Shown: positions 48,572 through 58,447, counted from the first letter of the stretch. The stretch is DNA of 64,000 bases from Bradyrhizobium murdochi (GCF_000472965.1 NZ_AXAU01000010.1:62001-126000), one strand, 5' to 3'. The notes: generated by a model from the letters alone, not told the origin. Numbers and translations: made by a program.

Positions 48572-48679
48572 GACTCGCATCGAGCGTGCCTTAATTCGCG
48601 TTGGACAGGATTTATTTCGAATTAACGAATCGTTGACTCTCGACAGCCCCAAAAAAGTGGATTCAAATCGCTGTGATTC
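48572..48679 (+). promoter_or_regulatory. GANTC cluster with CtrA-like box upstream of the sensor kinase
   Basis: Five GANTC sites (48572, 48627, 48635, 48660, 48675), the target of the cell-cycle methyltransferase CcrM, fall within 108 bp. TTTA-TTTCGAA-TTAAC (48611-48626) is one base off the CtrA consensus. The kinase gene starts at 48740. Confidence 0.5.
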
Positions 48680-48739
48680 GGAAGCTGTGTCAGGCGCTTC
48701 CGGACGGTGTGCAAAGAGCCTTCGGCGGGGGTCTAAAGC

Positions 48740-51058
48740 ATGGCGCGCGCGCATGCGGCGAATGCGGCGAACGCGTGTGTCCAATCCGATTCGATCAAAG
48801 GATTGGCGCAATCGATCGCAAAACCTGCCTATCACCGGCTGCTCACCGCAGAGCCGGCGCTTCGCCGCGCCGTGCCCACGCTCATCATCGCCTTCCTGAT
48901 CACCATCTGCCTCGGCGCCTTCGTGCAGGTGATCGACCAGAGCCGGCAGAAGCGCGCCGCCATGAAGCGCGATCTCTCCGCGCTCACCGAGCTCCTGGCC
49001 GAACGCCTCGACCGCTTCGCGTCGGTCCGGCAGGATCGCGCCGCCAATATCGAGCGGCTGCAGAGCCTGCTGCCCGACCTGATCCCGGCCTGGGGCGCTG
49101 CGAGCGGCCGCCACGTCATCATCACCGGCTCGGATCACCGGATTCTGGCCCGCGTTCCCGTCGAAGGCAGCCTTGGCGGCGATCGCATCCTCGACGTCAT
49201 CAGCACGGCGCAACTGCTCGCCACGCCCGGCCAGCAGGGCGTCGTCAGCGACATGACGCTGCCGAACGGCAACGGCGCCATGGCGATCTCGCGGTTGGTC
49301 AAATCGCTGCCGGGCATGGTCATCGTCATCCAGGAACGGAACGAGCCGCTGTGGGGTTCGGATGCCGCTCTGTCGGTGACGCTGTCGGCCACCACCGGCT
49401 TCGTCGTGCTGATCCTCGGCTTCGCCTTCCACTGGCAATCGACCCGCGCCCGCGAGGGCGATCTGATCAACGACGCAGTGCGCGGCCGGATCGATACCGC
49501 GCTCAACCGCGGCCGCTGCGGATTGTGGGACTGGGACCTCTCGCGCGGCCGCATCTTCTGGTCGGCATCAATGTTCACGATGCTAGGCCTCGACTCCCGC
49601 AACGATCTCCTCACCTTCGGCGAAGTCAACGCGCTGGTGAAATCCGACGACATCGACCTGTTCGCGATCGCCGACCAGATGATCGCCGGCAAGATCACCC
49701 ACATCGACCAAAGCTTCCGCATGCAGCATACCGGCGGCCACTGGATCTGGCTGCGCGTGCGCTGCGAGCTCAGTCACACCTCGGCCGATGGCGGGCTGCA
49801 CCTGATCGGCATCGCGGTCGACATCACCGAGCAGAAGAGCCTCGCCGAGAAGACCGTGGAAGCCGACCTCAGGCTGCGCGACGCGATCGAAACCATTCCG
49901 GAAGCCTTCGTGCTGTGGGACGCGGAAGATCGCCTCGTGCTCTGCAACTCGCATTTCCAGCGCCTGCACAAATTGCCCGATACGGCGGTGACCCCCGGCA
50001 CGTCGTACGAGACCGTGATCGAGGTCGGCAGCATGCCGGAGGTTCGCACCAGACTGCAGGAGACCGGCGCGCAAGCGCCGGGGGCCCGCACCTTCGAGGC
50101 GCAGCTCGACGACGGAAGCTGGCTGCATATCAGCGAGCGCCGCACCAAGGACGGCGGCTACGTCTCGGTCGGCACCGACATCACCCGCATCAAGGAGCAC
50201 GAGCAGAAGCTGATCGAAAACGATGCCCGCATGCGCGCCAACGTGCTCGACCTGAAGCGCTCGAAGGCGGAACTGGCCGATCTGGCGGAAAAATATTCGC
50301 AGGAGAAGAACCGCGCCGAGGAAGCCAACCAGGCGAAGTCGAAATTCCTCGCCAATATGAGCCACGAGCTGCGCACCCCGCTGAACGCCATCATCGGCTT
50401 CTCCGAGATCATGGGCAGCGGCATGTTCGGCGTGCTCGGCTCCGACAAGTATCAGGAGTACTGCCACGACATCCTGACCAGCGGCAAATACCTGCTCGAA
50501 GTCATCAACGACATCCTCGACATGTCGAAGATCGAGGCCGGCCGCATGAAGCTCGACATGGAGCAGCTCGACCTGTCGAAGATCCTGGCAGAGTCGCTGC
50601 GCGTGGTGTCCGGGCGTGCCGAGGACAAGAACCTGACGCTGGACGCCGATATCGAAAGCACCATCTCGGTGGTGGCCGACCGCCGCGCAGTCAAGCAGGT
50701 CTTCGTCAACCTGCTGTCCAATGCCGTAAAATTCACCCCTGACAACGGCAAGGTCACCGTGCGCAGCCATGTGCTGCCCAACTCGATCGTGCTGATGATC
50801 GCCGATACTGGTATCGGCATCGCGCCTGCTTCGCTGCAGCGGCTGGGCAAGCCGTTCGAGCAGGTCGAGAGCCAACTCACCAAGACCTACCAGGGCTCGG
50901 GCCTCGGACTAGCCATCGCGCGGTCGCTGACCAGCCTGCACGGCGGCACGATGCGGCTACGCTCCAAGCTCGGCACCGGCACCGTCGTCCGCATCGTGCT
51001 GCCGCGCGAACCGCAGCAGCCGAAGCCGATCGCAAGGACCGAGGCCGAGGCGGCCTGA
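48740..51058 (+). CDS. PAS-domain sensor histidine kinase, PdhS/PleC-like
   Basis: A 772-residue membrane kinase. Two helices (about 45-65 and 215-235) frame a periplasmic sensor loop; then two PAS domains (about 255-375 and 380-500), a short coiled coil, the phospho-acceptor site KFLANMSHELRTPLNAIIGFSEIM at about 535 and an ATPase domain with NLLSNAVKFTP, IADTGIGI and GSGLGLAIARSL. The segment FGVLGSDKYQEYCHDILTSGKYLLEVINDILDMSKIEAGRM is typical of the PleC/DivJ/PdhS kinases that act on DivK in alphaproteobacteria. The CtrA-like and GANTC sites upstream agree with that. Which paralog it is cannot be told here. Confidence 0.85.
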   Translation: MARAHAANAANACVQSDSIKGLAQSIAKPAYHRLLTAEPALRRAVPTLIIAFLITICLGAFVQVIDQSRQKRAAMKRDLSALTELLAERLDRFASVRQDRAANIERLQSLLPDLIPAWGAASGRHVIITGSDHRILARVPVEGSLGGDRILDVISTAQLLATPGQQGVVSDMTLPNGNGAMAISRLVKSLPGMVIVIQERNEPLWGSDAALSVTLSATTGFVVLILGFAFHWQSTRAREGDLINDAVRGRIDTALNRGRCGLWDWDLSRGRIFWSASMFTMLGLDSRNDLLTFGEVNALVKSDDIDLFAIADQMIAGKITHIDQSFRMQHTGGHWIWLRVRCELSHTSADGGLHLIGIAVDITEQKSLAEKTVEADLRLRDAIETIPEAFVLWDAEDRLVLCNSHFQRLHKLPDTAVTPGTSYETVIEVGSMPEVRTRLQETGAQAPGARTFEAQLDDGSWLHISERRTKDGGYVSVGTDITRIKEHEQKLIENDARMRANVLDLKRSKAELADLAEKYSQEKNRAEEANQAKSKFLANMSHELRTPLNAIIGFSEIMGSGMFGVLGSDKYQEYCHDILTSGKYLLEVINDILDMSKIEAGRMKLDMEQLDLSKILAESLRVVSGRAEDKNLTLDADIESTISVVADRRAVKQVFVNLLSNAVKFTPDNGKVTVRSHVLPNSIVLMIADTGIGIAPASLQRLGKPFEQVESQLTKTYQGSGLGLAIARSLTSLHGGTMRLRSKLGTGTVVRIVLPREPQQPKPIARTEAEAA

Positions 51059-51060
51059 CC

Positions 51061-51951
51061 TTACGTCAGCGTCGGCGCCACCTCGCGGGCGACCTGCACC
51101 AGCGCCGCAATCAAGGGCGTCATCGGATCGCGCTGCGGGATCACCATGCCGATGCTGTAGTCGACGACGGGATCGACGATCGGAATGCTGCGGACGGAAT
51201 CGGCCAGCCCCAGCGTCTCCGCAAGCTTGGCCGGCATCACGCTCGCCCAGCGCCCAGTCTTAACATGGGTGTAGAGCACCAAGAGCGAGTTCGAGGTCAG
51301 CGTCGGCGTGGCCTCGGCCCCGACGGATGCCAGCGCGCGATCGATGATGCGGCGGTTCTGCATGTCCGGCGTGAGCAGGCACAGCGGCACCTGGCCGACC
51401 TCCTTCCAGGTGACCTGCTTGCGATCGCCGAACATGGCGTCGGGCGCCGTCAGCAGGCGATAGCTTTCGTTGTAAAGCGGAATAGTGCGAACCTTGCCGA
51501 TCGGCTCGTTCTCGATATAGGTCAGCCCGGCATCGACCTCGAGATTTTCGAGAAGACCCAGCACGTCGGCCGACGTGCAGGACTGGATGCGAAAGCGCAC
51601 GTCCGGGTATCGCGCGCGGTACGGGGTCGTAAGCTGCGCCACCATGCCGAGCACGGTCGGGATCGCGGCGATCCTGATTTCGCCGGAGAGCTTGTCCTTG
51701 AGGCTGTTGATCTCCTGCCGCATCGCGCGGGCGTCGCCGACGATGCGCCGCGCCCAGTCGAGCGTGCGCTCGCCCTCCGGCGTAAAACCCTGAAAGCGGG
51801 AGCCGCGCTGCACCAGCATGACGCCGAGAATTTCCTCGAGCTGCTTGAGGCTGGTCGACATGGTCGGCTGGGTGACGCCGCAGGCTTCCGCCGCCCGCCC
51901 AAAATGCCGCTCCTTTGCCAGCGCCAGCAGAAGTTCAAGCTTGTCGATCAC
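51061..51951 (-). CDS. LysR-family transcriptional regulator
   Basis: A LysR protein with helix-turn-helix at the very N-terminus (IDKLELLLALAKERHFGRAAEACGVTQPTMSTSLKQLEEIL) and an effector-binding domain. I chose the GTG at 51951 (296 residues), which places the first helix at residue 2 as usual; a GTG 19 codons upstream is the longest alternative. No ATG is available. It is tail to tail with the kinase gene, 2 bp apart, so no target operon is evident from the surroundings. Confidence 0.85.
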   Translation of the reverse strand: MIDKLELLLALAKERHFGRAAEACGVTQPTMSTSLKQLEEILGVMLVQRGSRFQGFTPEGERTLDWARRIVGDARAMRQEINSLKDKLSGEIRIAAIPTVLGMVAQLTTPYRARYPDVRFRIQSCTSADVLGLLENLEVDAGLTYIENEPIGKVRTIPLYNESYRLLTAPDAMFGDRKQVTWKEVGQVPLCLLTPDMQNRRIIDRALASVGAEATPTLTSNSLLVLYTHVKTGRWASVMPAKLAETLGLADSVRSIPIVDPVVDYSIGMVIPQRDPMTPLIAALVQVAREVAPTLT

Positions 51952-52091
51952 CGAGAAAATCCCACGAAATTTGGCCGTATGGGCGGTCGCCCATGCCACA
52001 AATAGCACGGGCGTGAAGGCGCCAATACTTCAAAACGCTATCCGAGGGACTCTGAAGAAGGCCCAGCGTCCCGCCGCTGGGCCTTCCAGTT

Positions 52092-52352
52092 TCAGCACCA
52101 GCCCTTCTTCCAGTGACCGGGCGGGCAGCCACGGCCGCGCCAACCGACCTTCCGGCCGCGGCTCCAACCATGCGGGCGAAAGCCGTGCCCGCGGCCCCAA
52201 CCATGCCCGCGGCCGTGCCCGCCCTTTACTTCGATCAGATCTCCCTTGACCAGAGAGTCGTGGATCAGTGGGTAGCCACGGGGCATCGCCGTTGCCGGGG
52301 ACATGAAGGCGATCGGTAGTGTGAGTGCGATTCCAAATAGTAGTTTACGCAT
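52092..52352 (-). CDS. Small secreted Gly/His/Arg-rich protein
   Basis: An 86-residue protein starting MRKLLFGIALTLPIAFMSPATA, a clear signal peptide. The mature part has GHGRGHGWGRGHGFRPHGWSRGRKVGWRGRGCPPGHWKKGWC: tandem GHG(W/F) phrases, many arginines and two cysteines at the end. The longer open frame upstream lacks such features, and GAGCGG precedes the chosen ATG. Similar small YHG-rich proteins are common in rhizobia and have no known function; metal binding by the histidines is possible. Confidence 0.68.
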   Translation of the reverse strand: MRKLLFGIALTLPIAFMSPATAMPRGYPLIHDSLVKGDLIEVKGGHGRGHGWGRGHGFRPHGWSRGRKVGWRGRGCPPGHWKKGWC

Positions 52353-52573
52353 GGGCCATTCCGCTCCGGGGGTTGAAGATGCCGCTCTCAAGCAGGAAAA
52401 AGCGGCAATAGTTCCACGCGATTGAGGCGGACTTCCGAAAGCGTTCAAATCGGGCGGGGCCGCGCCATTTCTTTCACTCGCAACCGAAAAAATTGGGAAC
52501 GACATCCATCGTCCGGCGTTACAGGGGTGAGCAGGTAGTTCAGGAAGGAGAAATCCACCGGAATTATCAGCTC

Positions 52574-52623
52574 AAAAGCCCCGTCAGTTATCTCAGATAG
52601 CTGGCGGGGTTTTGATTGGGAGA
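52574..52623 (+). terminator. Bidirectional terminator-like hairpin
   Basis: AAAAGCCCCGTCAG / CTGGCGGGGTTTT stem around a 23-nt loop, with A and T runs on both sides. It lies just upstream of the small gene starting at 52629 and so may act as an attenuator or isolate that gene from upstream transcription. Confidence 0.6.
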
Positions 52624-52628
52624 GGCTT

Positions 52629-52850
52629 GTGCCCTACGCGCTGTTCGCCGACGACAGGCAGATCGGTCCTGGCCTGCCGACCGAGGCAGAGGTCTGGAAG
52701 CAAGCCCTCGACGCTTCCCTGATTTCCGATCTTCCCGTTCCCGACAAAGCAGGCGGGGCGGTTCTGTTGACCCGCTATCACGTGAAGGAAATCAGGGAAG
52801 AGTGTTGCGCGCCGGATCCCGCCTGGAGGCTTCCAGACGAAATTTCCTGA
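52629..52850 (+). CDS. Small hypothetical protein
   Basis: A 73-residue frame with a GTG start after GGGAGAGGCTT. The product (PYALFADDRQIGPGLPTEAEVWKQALDASLI ... HVKEIREECCAPDPAWRLPDE) has a plausible alpha/beta pattern and a vicinal cysteine pair. I recall similar short proteins in Bradyrhizobium. Function unknown. Confidence 0.55.
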   Translation: MPYALFADDRQIGPGLPTEAEVWKQALDASLISDLPVPDKAGGAVLLTRYHVKEIREECCAPDPAWRLPDEIS

Positions 52851-52868
52851 CGCCGCCTTGCCAGGGCT

Positions 52869-53078
52869 TCACGCAGATCCGTCGTGTGTCTGCTTGACGA
52901 AGGTCAGACCGCTCACGGTCAGCCGTTCCTCGCTGGTTTCGCCTTCGGCCACCAGCCTTTCAAGGTAGGTTTCGAGCTCCGGCAGCCTGCGGTCGAAATC
53001 GGCGCCAAGGCCCATCAGCTCGCAGGCTTTCCTGATGCGCTCGATGGGTTTGTCGAAAATGTTGATCTCGGTATGCAT
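52869..53078 (-). CDS. Small hypothetical protein, helical
   Basis: A 69-residue protein with a strong ribosome binding site (GGAGGCCGGG before the ATG). The sequence EINIFDKPIERIRKACELMGLGADFDRRLPELETYLERLVAEGETSEERLTVSGLTFVKQ is mostly helical with a short C-terminal strand. No signal peptide, no known domain. Convergent with the preceding small gene. Confidence 0.6.
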   Translation of the reverse strand: MHTEINIFDKPIERIRKACELMGLGADFDRRLPELETYLERLVAEGETSEERLTVSGLTFVKQTHDGSA

Positions 53079-53157
53079 CCCGGCCTCCTATTCCCGCGAC
53101 AATTCATAGTGGCCCCAGGAGTTCCAATGCGCTGCCCAAGTGTGCTATAATTGGATT

Positions 53158-53568
53158 ATGCTGAAGCAGCTAGTTATATGCGCATTGCGAGCCGCGATCG
53201 TCCTGATCGTGCTTTCAATCGCGCCCTCTGTTGCCCAAGCCCATGTCGGCCATGCGCACCATGCTGCCGCTGATATCTACGGCGCCCCTGATCATGCCGC
53301 TTTTAATCCATCCGAACGGGCGGTGACGCAAGTAGCGTTGCAACAGGCTCAGCAGGGACAAACCGAGACACCCGCCTCTTCTGACCGGAATTGCGTCGGC
53401 GCCTGCTGCACCTTGACATGCGCCGCTTGCTGTGCGGCCGGGTTGCCGAGCTTTGTGCAACTCGTCTCCCTGCCCCGGTCGGCAACACGTGTCGCATTTG
53501 TCCCGTCCCCGATAGGGCCAGACCGCGCGCCTGATTCCCTCAGGCGCCCTCCCAAATACTTCATCTGA
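53158..53568 (+). CDS. Small secreted cysteine/histidine-rich protein of the metal-efflux cluster
   Basis: A 136-residue protein with a signal peptide (MLKQLVICALRAAIVLIVLSIAPSVAQA) followed directly by HVGHAHHAAADIYG, a histidine cluster, and later by NCVGACCTLTCAACCAAGLP, six cysteines in 14 residues. Both clusters could bind metal. It lies 79 bp upstream of the RND adaptor gene and on the same strand. Similar short proteins often lead copper or cadmium/zinc/cobalt efflux operons, so a metal-sensing or scavenging role is inferred. The start could also be a GTG 18 bp upstream. Confidence 0.68.
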   Translation: MLKQLVICALRAAIVLIVLSIAPSVAQAHVGHAHHAAADIYGAPDHAAFNPSERAVTQVALQQAQQGQTETPASSDRNCVGACCTLTCAACCAAGLPSFVQLVSLPRSATRVAFVPSPIGPDRAPDSLRRPPKYFI

Positions 53569-53647
53569 ACGCAAACAATCAGTGAATTTCGCGCGGCCCG
53601 CGTTACGGCCGATGGCTGACGGTCATTCAGACTGAAGGATTCTTGGT

Positions 53648-55306
53648 ATGCTTTCCTATTTCGGGCGCGCCCTGCGTGCTCTCGCGGCAGTCGCAGCTCT
53701 GTGCGCTGCGATCGCTCCTGCTTCCGCCCATGAGGGTCATGACCATGGCGAGCAACCTGCCGTCTCGGCAGGCGCGTTGCCACGTGGCGAGGCCGATTCC
53801 AACGCTTTCGAGATCGTTGCCGTCGCACGGGGCGACCATCTTGAGATTCATCTTGACCGGTTCGCTACGAACGAGCCCGTGACCGGCGCAGTGCTTGAGG
53901 TTGAAACTCCAGACGGCTCCGTAAAGGCCACCGAGAATACCGACGGCACATACCGGCTGCCGGCGCCGTGGCTGGCAAAGAACGGACGTACCGAACTCAT
54001 TTTCACGGTTACAGCGGGAGGCGCCGCCGATATCTTGCCGATGACGATCCAGACTGCGCGTGAGACGGCGCAAAGTGCCTTGCCAGGTCAAGCTACTCAT
54101 GGCGAACGCATTGGCCAGACTTCGATCCTTCTCGCTCTGGGCGGCCTGGTGGCGGGCGCGCTGCTAACGGCCGTGGCGCTCCGTGGGCGACCAGCGGCGG
54201 CCACCATCGCCATCCTTGCTGCGCTGACCGGGGTCCGCGAGACGAAAGCGCATGAAGGCCACGGCCATGAGGAAGACAAGGCGCAAGTCGCGATCAGCGC
54301 CGTTTCAGGAGAACGCGCCCAGCGCCTGCCGGATGGGACGGTGTTCGTGCCCAAGACAGTGCAGCGAATATTTGCGCTGCGGACGCTGGTCGCCGAACAG
54401 GCGAAGCACAGGAAGGTAACCGAACTTCCAGGCAGGATCATTCCCGATCCCAATGCCAGCGGGTATGTGCAATCAGCCGTGGGCGGCCGGCTTTCCGCGC
54501 CGCCGGAGGGTTTTCCTCGGCTGGGCACACGGGTCAAACAGGGCGATATCCTGGGCTATGTCACGCCGCCGATTCAGGCGATCGATATTTCCGACATGCG
54601 GCAGCGCCAGGGCGAGCTCGATCAGCAAATCTCGATCGTGGAACGCAGGTTCGCGCGTTACGAACAACTTGCGCCGTCGGGCGCCATTTCCCGGACCCAA
54701 CTCGAGGACACGCGGTTGGAGTTGGAAGGGCTGCGCGAGCGGCGCGCATCGATTGAAAAATCGCGCCGCGAACCCGAACCGCTGATTGCCCCGGTCGCGG
54801 GCGTCATCGCTGAAGGCAGCGCTGTGGCCGGCCAAATCGTCCAGCCAAGCTCCGTGGTCTTCAACATCATCGATCCCGCGCGGCTTTGGGTCGAAGCGCT
54901 CAGCTTCGAGACCGTCGAACCATCGCAGGGTGCACGGGCGTCGACCTATACGGGCAGAAATTACGACCTCATCTATCGCGGTACCGGCTTCGCCGACCGC
55001 AGTCAGTCGGTTCCGGTGCATTTTGCCGTAACGGGCGACACGGCAGGGCTCAGGGCCGGCCAGTTCCTGACCGTGCTGGCCGCCACCGACGAAACAAAAG
55101 AAGGTCTTGCGGTGCCGCGCAGCAGTGTCGTGCGCGGGTCTAATGGCCAGGATTTCGTGTACGAGCACGTCGCGCCTGAGCGGTTCGTGGCAAGGAGCGT
55201 GCGCACGGAGCCCCTCGACGGCGACCGGGTGCTGATCGTGTCCGGTTTCTCCCCGGGCAAGCGGGTGGTGTCGCAAGGCGCAGACCTTCTCGATCACGTT
55301 CGCTGA
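53648..55306 (+). CDS. RND efflux periplasmic adaptor with fused N-terminal domain (heavy-metal type)
   Basis: A 552-residue adaptor. The first 200 residues are an extra module: signal peptide (to ASA at 27), HEGHDHGE histidine motif at 28-35, a beta-rich domain (about 50-145) and two membrane-like segments (158-196). After a second His motif, HEGHGHEED (202-210), the membrane-fusion protein proper follows: hairpin coiled coil (about 300-385, DMRQRQGELDQQISIVERRFARYEQLAPSGAISRTQLEDTRLELEGLRERR) and barrel and membrane-proximal domains (LIAPVAGVIAEGSAVAGQIV ...). It links the RND pump to an outer-membrane factor. Adjacent to the pump gene by 12 bp. Confidence 0.85.
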   Translation: MLSYFGRALRALAAVAALCAAIAPASAHEGHDHGEQPAVSAGALPRGEADSNAFEIVAVARGDHLEIHLDRFATNEPVTGAVLEVETPDGSVKATENTDGTYRLPAPWLAKNGRTELIFTVTAGGAADILPMTIQTARETAQSALPGQATHGERIGQTSILLALGGLVAGALLTAVALRGRPAAATIAILAALTGVRETKAHEGHGHEEDKAQVAISAVSGERAQRLPDGTVFVPKTVQRIFALRTLVAEQAKHRKVTELPGRIIPDPNASGYVQSAVGGRLSAPPEGFPRLGTRVKQGDILGYVTPPIQAIDISDMRQRQGELDQQISIVERRFARYEQLAPSGAISRTQLEDTRLELEGLRERRASIEKSRREPEPLIAPVAGVIAEGSAVAGQIVQPSSVVFNIIDPARLWVEALSFETVEPSQGARASTYTGRNYDLIYRGTGFADRSQSVPVHFAVTGDTAGLRAGQFLTVLAATDETKEGLAVPRSSVVRGSNGQDFVYEHVAPERFVARSVRTEPLDGDRVLIVSGFSPGKRVVSQGADLLDHVR

Positions 55307-55318
55307 AGGAACACGTTC

Positions 55319-58300
55319 ATGTTCACATTCCTGGTCAGCGCCTCCCTCCGCAACCGCCTCCTCATTCTTGCGATCGCGGGCATCCTCGTTGTGCTCGGCG
55401 CCTATACCGCGCGCCAGTTGCCCGTCGACGTATTCCCCGACCTCAATCGTCCGACCGTCACGATCATGACGGAATCGGAAGGCTACGCCCCGCCGGAAGT
55501 CGAGCAGCTCGTCAGCTTCCCGATCGAAACCCAGATGAACGGCGTACCGGGCGTCAGCCGCGTGCGGTCGGTTTCGGGCATCGGCCTTTCGATCGTCTAC
55601 GTGGAGTTCGACTGGGGCACCGATATCTACCGCAACCGTCAACTGGTCGCGGAACGTCTCGCGCAAGTACAGAGCCAACTGCCGTTGAACGTCACCTCGC
55701 AGATCGGGCCCATCAGTTCGATTATGGGTCAAATTCTGCTGGTCGCGGTGACTTCGAAGACTGCCTCCCCGATGGAGGTGCGCGAGATCGCCGATTTCAC
55801 GATCAGGCCGCGGTTGCTCGCCATACCCGGCGTCGCGCAGGTGATCCCGATCGGCGGCGAGGTCCGCCAGTACCGGATTGCGCCGCTGCCTTCTGCGTTG
55901 CGCGCACTCGGTGTGAGCTATGAGCAAGTCGAGCTGGCGCTGAGGCAGTTCGGCACCAATACCGGCGGTGGATTCACCGATCAGAACGCCCGCGAATATC
56001 TGATCCGAAATATCGGGCGCACCACGAGCCTGGAAGACCTGCGCAACATCGTCGTTACTACCATCGAGGGACGCCCTATCCTGCTGCGGCAGGTGGCGAA
56101 CGTCGAATTCGCGCCTAAGGTCAAACGCGGCGATGCAGGTTATATGAGCAGGCCCGCTGTGATCGTCTCGGTCGAGAAGCAGCCCAATGTCGATACAGTG
56201 CGGCTGACGCAACAGATCACGCAGGCGCTCGCCGAGCTGGAGCCCAGCCTGCCGTCCGGCGTGAAAGCCAACGAAATCATCTTCAGGCAGGCTGACTTCA
56301 TCGAAAATTCGATCCAGAACCTCGAACGGGTATTGATCGAAGCAGCGCTCGTCGTAGCGGCCATCCTGTTCGCGTTTCTCCTCAACTGGCGCACCACGGC
56401 AATCTCGCTTACGGCGATCCCGGTCTCGATCCTGACCACAGCCATCATTTTCACGCTGCTCGGTCTCTCGATCAATACGATGACCCTGGGAGGACTTGCT
56501 ATCGCCACCGGCGAACTGGTCGACGACGCCGTCGTCGATGTCGAGAACATCTTCCGCCGGCTCCGCGAGAACAGGGAGCAAGGTAATCCCCGTTCAGTTT
56601 TCGACGTGGTGGTTTCGGCATCCAATGAAGTACGATCGGGAATTGTCTATGCCACGATGATCATCGTCCTTGTGTTCGTGCCGCTGTTTGCGCTCTCGGG
56701 CATCGAGGGACGACTGTTCGCACCGCTGGGCCACGCCTACATCATCTCGATCCTCGCAAGCCTGCTGGTTTCGATCACGCTGACGCCCGTGTTGGCATAC
56801 TACCTGCTGCCCGGGATGAAGCGGCTTGCGGAACGGGAGAGCTGGCTTGTTCGCAAGCTCAAGTCCGCCAACCATGCGGCGCTCCGGTTCGCTTTCGCCC
56901 GCAAAGGATTGCTGCTTAGCCTGACGGCGCTCGCCGTGTTGGGCGCCGGCGCGGGCGCATTCGCCTTGAAGCGCGCGTTCCTGCCGGCTTTCAACGAGGG
57001 TACTTTCACGATCAACCTTGCGTTCGCCCCGGGAGTTTCGCTTACGGAATCCAGCCGGGTTGGATCGATCGCGGAACGCCTGCTGCTCGATGTGCCGGAA
57101 GTAATCAGTGTTGGGCGGCGGACAGGACGCGCCGAGCTGGACGAGCACGCGGAAGGCGTTCACTCCTCGGAACTTGACGTCGATCTCAAGTCCTCGCGGC
57201 GGCTAAAATCCGAGATCATCGCGGATATCCGTTCCCGGCTTTCGGTGCTGCCGCTCTCGATCAATGTCGGGCAGCCAATCTCGCACCGGCTCGATCACCT
57301 GCTCTCGGGCGTTCGTGCCGAACTTGCCCTCAAACTGTTCGGCGACGACCTCGACACCTTGCGCAACAGCGCGGAAGAACTCCGCGTGCGGCTTGCGAAG
57401 ATTGACGGGATCCAGGACCTCCAGGTCGAAAAGCAGGTGCGTATTCCGCAGCTCGAAGTCCGCGTCGATTATACGCGGGCTGCCTTGTACGGCGTCCAGC
57501 CCGGCGCCGTTACGGACCAACTATCGCGGCTGTCGAGCGGACGCGTCATCTCGCGCGTGGTCGACGGCTACAAGCGCTACGACGTGGTTATGCGGCTGCC
57601 CGAGCGGCTGCGCACGACCGAGAAGCTCGGCGAGCTCCTGATCAAGACCCCCTCCGGCTGGATACCGGCACGTCAGATCGCGGATGTGAAAGAAACGGAT
57701 GGGCCGAACCAAATCCTGCGAGAAAACGGCCGCAGACGCATCGTCGTGCTTGCGAACTCCGACGGCAAAACCGACATGGCGGAGATCGTGCGCCGCATTC
57801 GCGCAGAGCTGCAGGCGACGAACCTGCCGCAGGGCGTCACTGCAAGCCTCGAAGGCACATTCCAGGCCCAAGAGGAAGCCAGCCGCAGAATCGGCATTCT
57901 TTCAGCCATTTCTCTCGCGCTGATCTTTGCGATTCTCTACAGCCGCTATCGCTCCACCGTGCTGGCCTTGATCATCATGGGTGGCGTCCCGCTGGCGCTG
58001 GTCGGTTCGGTCGCGGCGCTGGCGCTGACCGACCAGCCGCTATCTGTCGCCAGCATGGTCGGATTCATCACACTGACGGGAATCGCCACACGCAACGGGA
58101 TTCTGAAGATAAGCCACTACATCAATCTTGCCTTGCACGAACGGATGCCGTTCGGGCCGGAGCTTGTAGTCCGCGGAAGCCTCGAGCGCATGACGCCCGT
58201 GCTGATGACCGCGCTGTCTGCGGGGCTTGCGCTGCTGCCACTGCTTATCGCTGCGGACGAGCCGGGCAAGGAAATCTTGCATCCCGTCGCAGTGACGATC

Positions 58301-58447
58301 TTCGGCGGGCTTATCAGCGCGACCTTGCTCGATGCGCTGATTACGCCGGTGCTATTTCTCATGTTCGGCAGAAAGCCGCTGATGCGGCTAGTGCAACGTC
58401 AGTCCGACGAGTCTCTCCAGGATCACGCCGCTTCACATTCCTATTGA
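55319..58447 (+). CDS. Heavy-metal RND efflux pump (CzcA/CusA family)
   Basis: A 1042-residue inner-membrane pump with twelve helices and two large periplasmic loops. The proton-relay segment in helix 4 reads GGLAIATGELVDDAVVDVENIFRRLREN, the acidic HME-type signature. The N-terminal loop (QLPVDVFPDLNRPTVTIMTESEGYAPPEVEQLVSFPIE) is also characteristic of metal exporters. It drives metal ions out of the periplasm using protons. Ion specificity is not certain. It is translated from an operon with the adaptor and the small gene at 58476. An outer-membrane CzcC/CusC-like gene is not in the window. Confidence 0.92.
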   Translation: MFTFLVSASLRNRLLILAIAGILVVLGAYTARQLPVDVFPDLNRPTVTIMTESEGYAPPEVEQLVSFPIETQMNGVPGVSRVRSVSGIGLSIVYVEFDWGTDIYRNRQLVAERLAQVQSQLPLNVTSQIGPISSIMGQILLVAVTSKTASPMEVREIADFTIRPRLLAIPGVAQVIPIGGEVRQYRIAPLPSALRALGVSYEQVELALRQFGTNTGGGFTDQNAREYLIRNIGRTTSLEDLRNIVVTTIEGRPILLRQVANVEFAPKVKRGDAGYMSRPAVIVSVEKQPNVDTVRLTQQITQALAELEPSLPSGVKANEIIFRQADFIENSIQNLERVLIEAALVVAAILFAFLLNWRTTAISLTAIPVSILTTAIIFTLLGLSINTMTLGGLAIATGELVDDAVVDVENIFRRLRENREQGNPRSVFDVVVSASNEVRSGIVYATMIIVLVFVPLFALSGIEGRLFAPLGHAYIISILASLLVSITLTPVLAYYLLPGMKRLAERESWLVRKLKSANHAALRFAFARKGLLLSLTALAVLGAGAGAFALKRAFLPAFNEGTFTINLAFAPGVSLTESSRVGSIAERLLLDVPEVISVGRRTGRAELDEHAEGVHSSELDVDLKSSRRLKSEIIADIRSRLSVLPLSINVGQPISHRLDHLLSGVRAELALKLFGDDLDTLRNSAEELRVRLAKIDGIQDLQVEKQVRIPQLEVRVDYTRAALYGVQPGAVTDQLSRLSSGRVISRVVDGYKRYDVVMRLPERLRTTEKLGELLIKTPSGWIPARQIADVKETDGPNQILRENGRRRIVVLANSDGKTDMAEIVRRIRAELQATNLPQGVTASLEGTFQAQEEASRRIGILSAISLALIFAILYSRYRSTVLALIIMGGVPLALVGSVAALALTDQPLSVASMVGFITLTGIATRNGILKISHYINLALHERMPFGPELVVRGSLERMTPVLMTALSAGLALLPLLIAADEPGKEILHPVAVTIFGGLISATLLDALITPVLFLMFGRKPLMRLVQRQSDESLQDHAASHSY

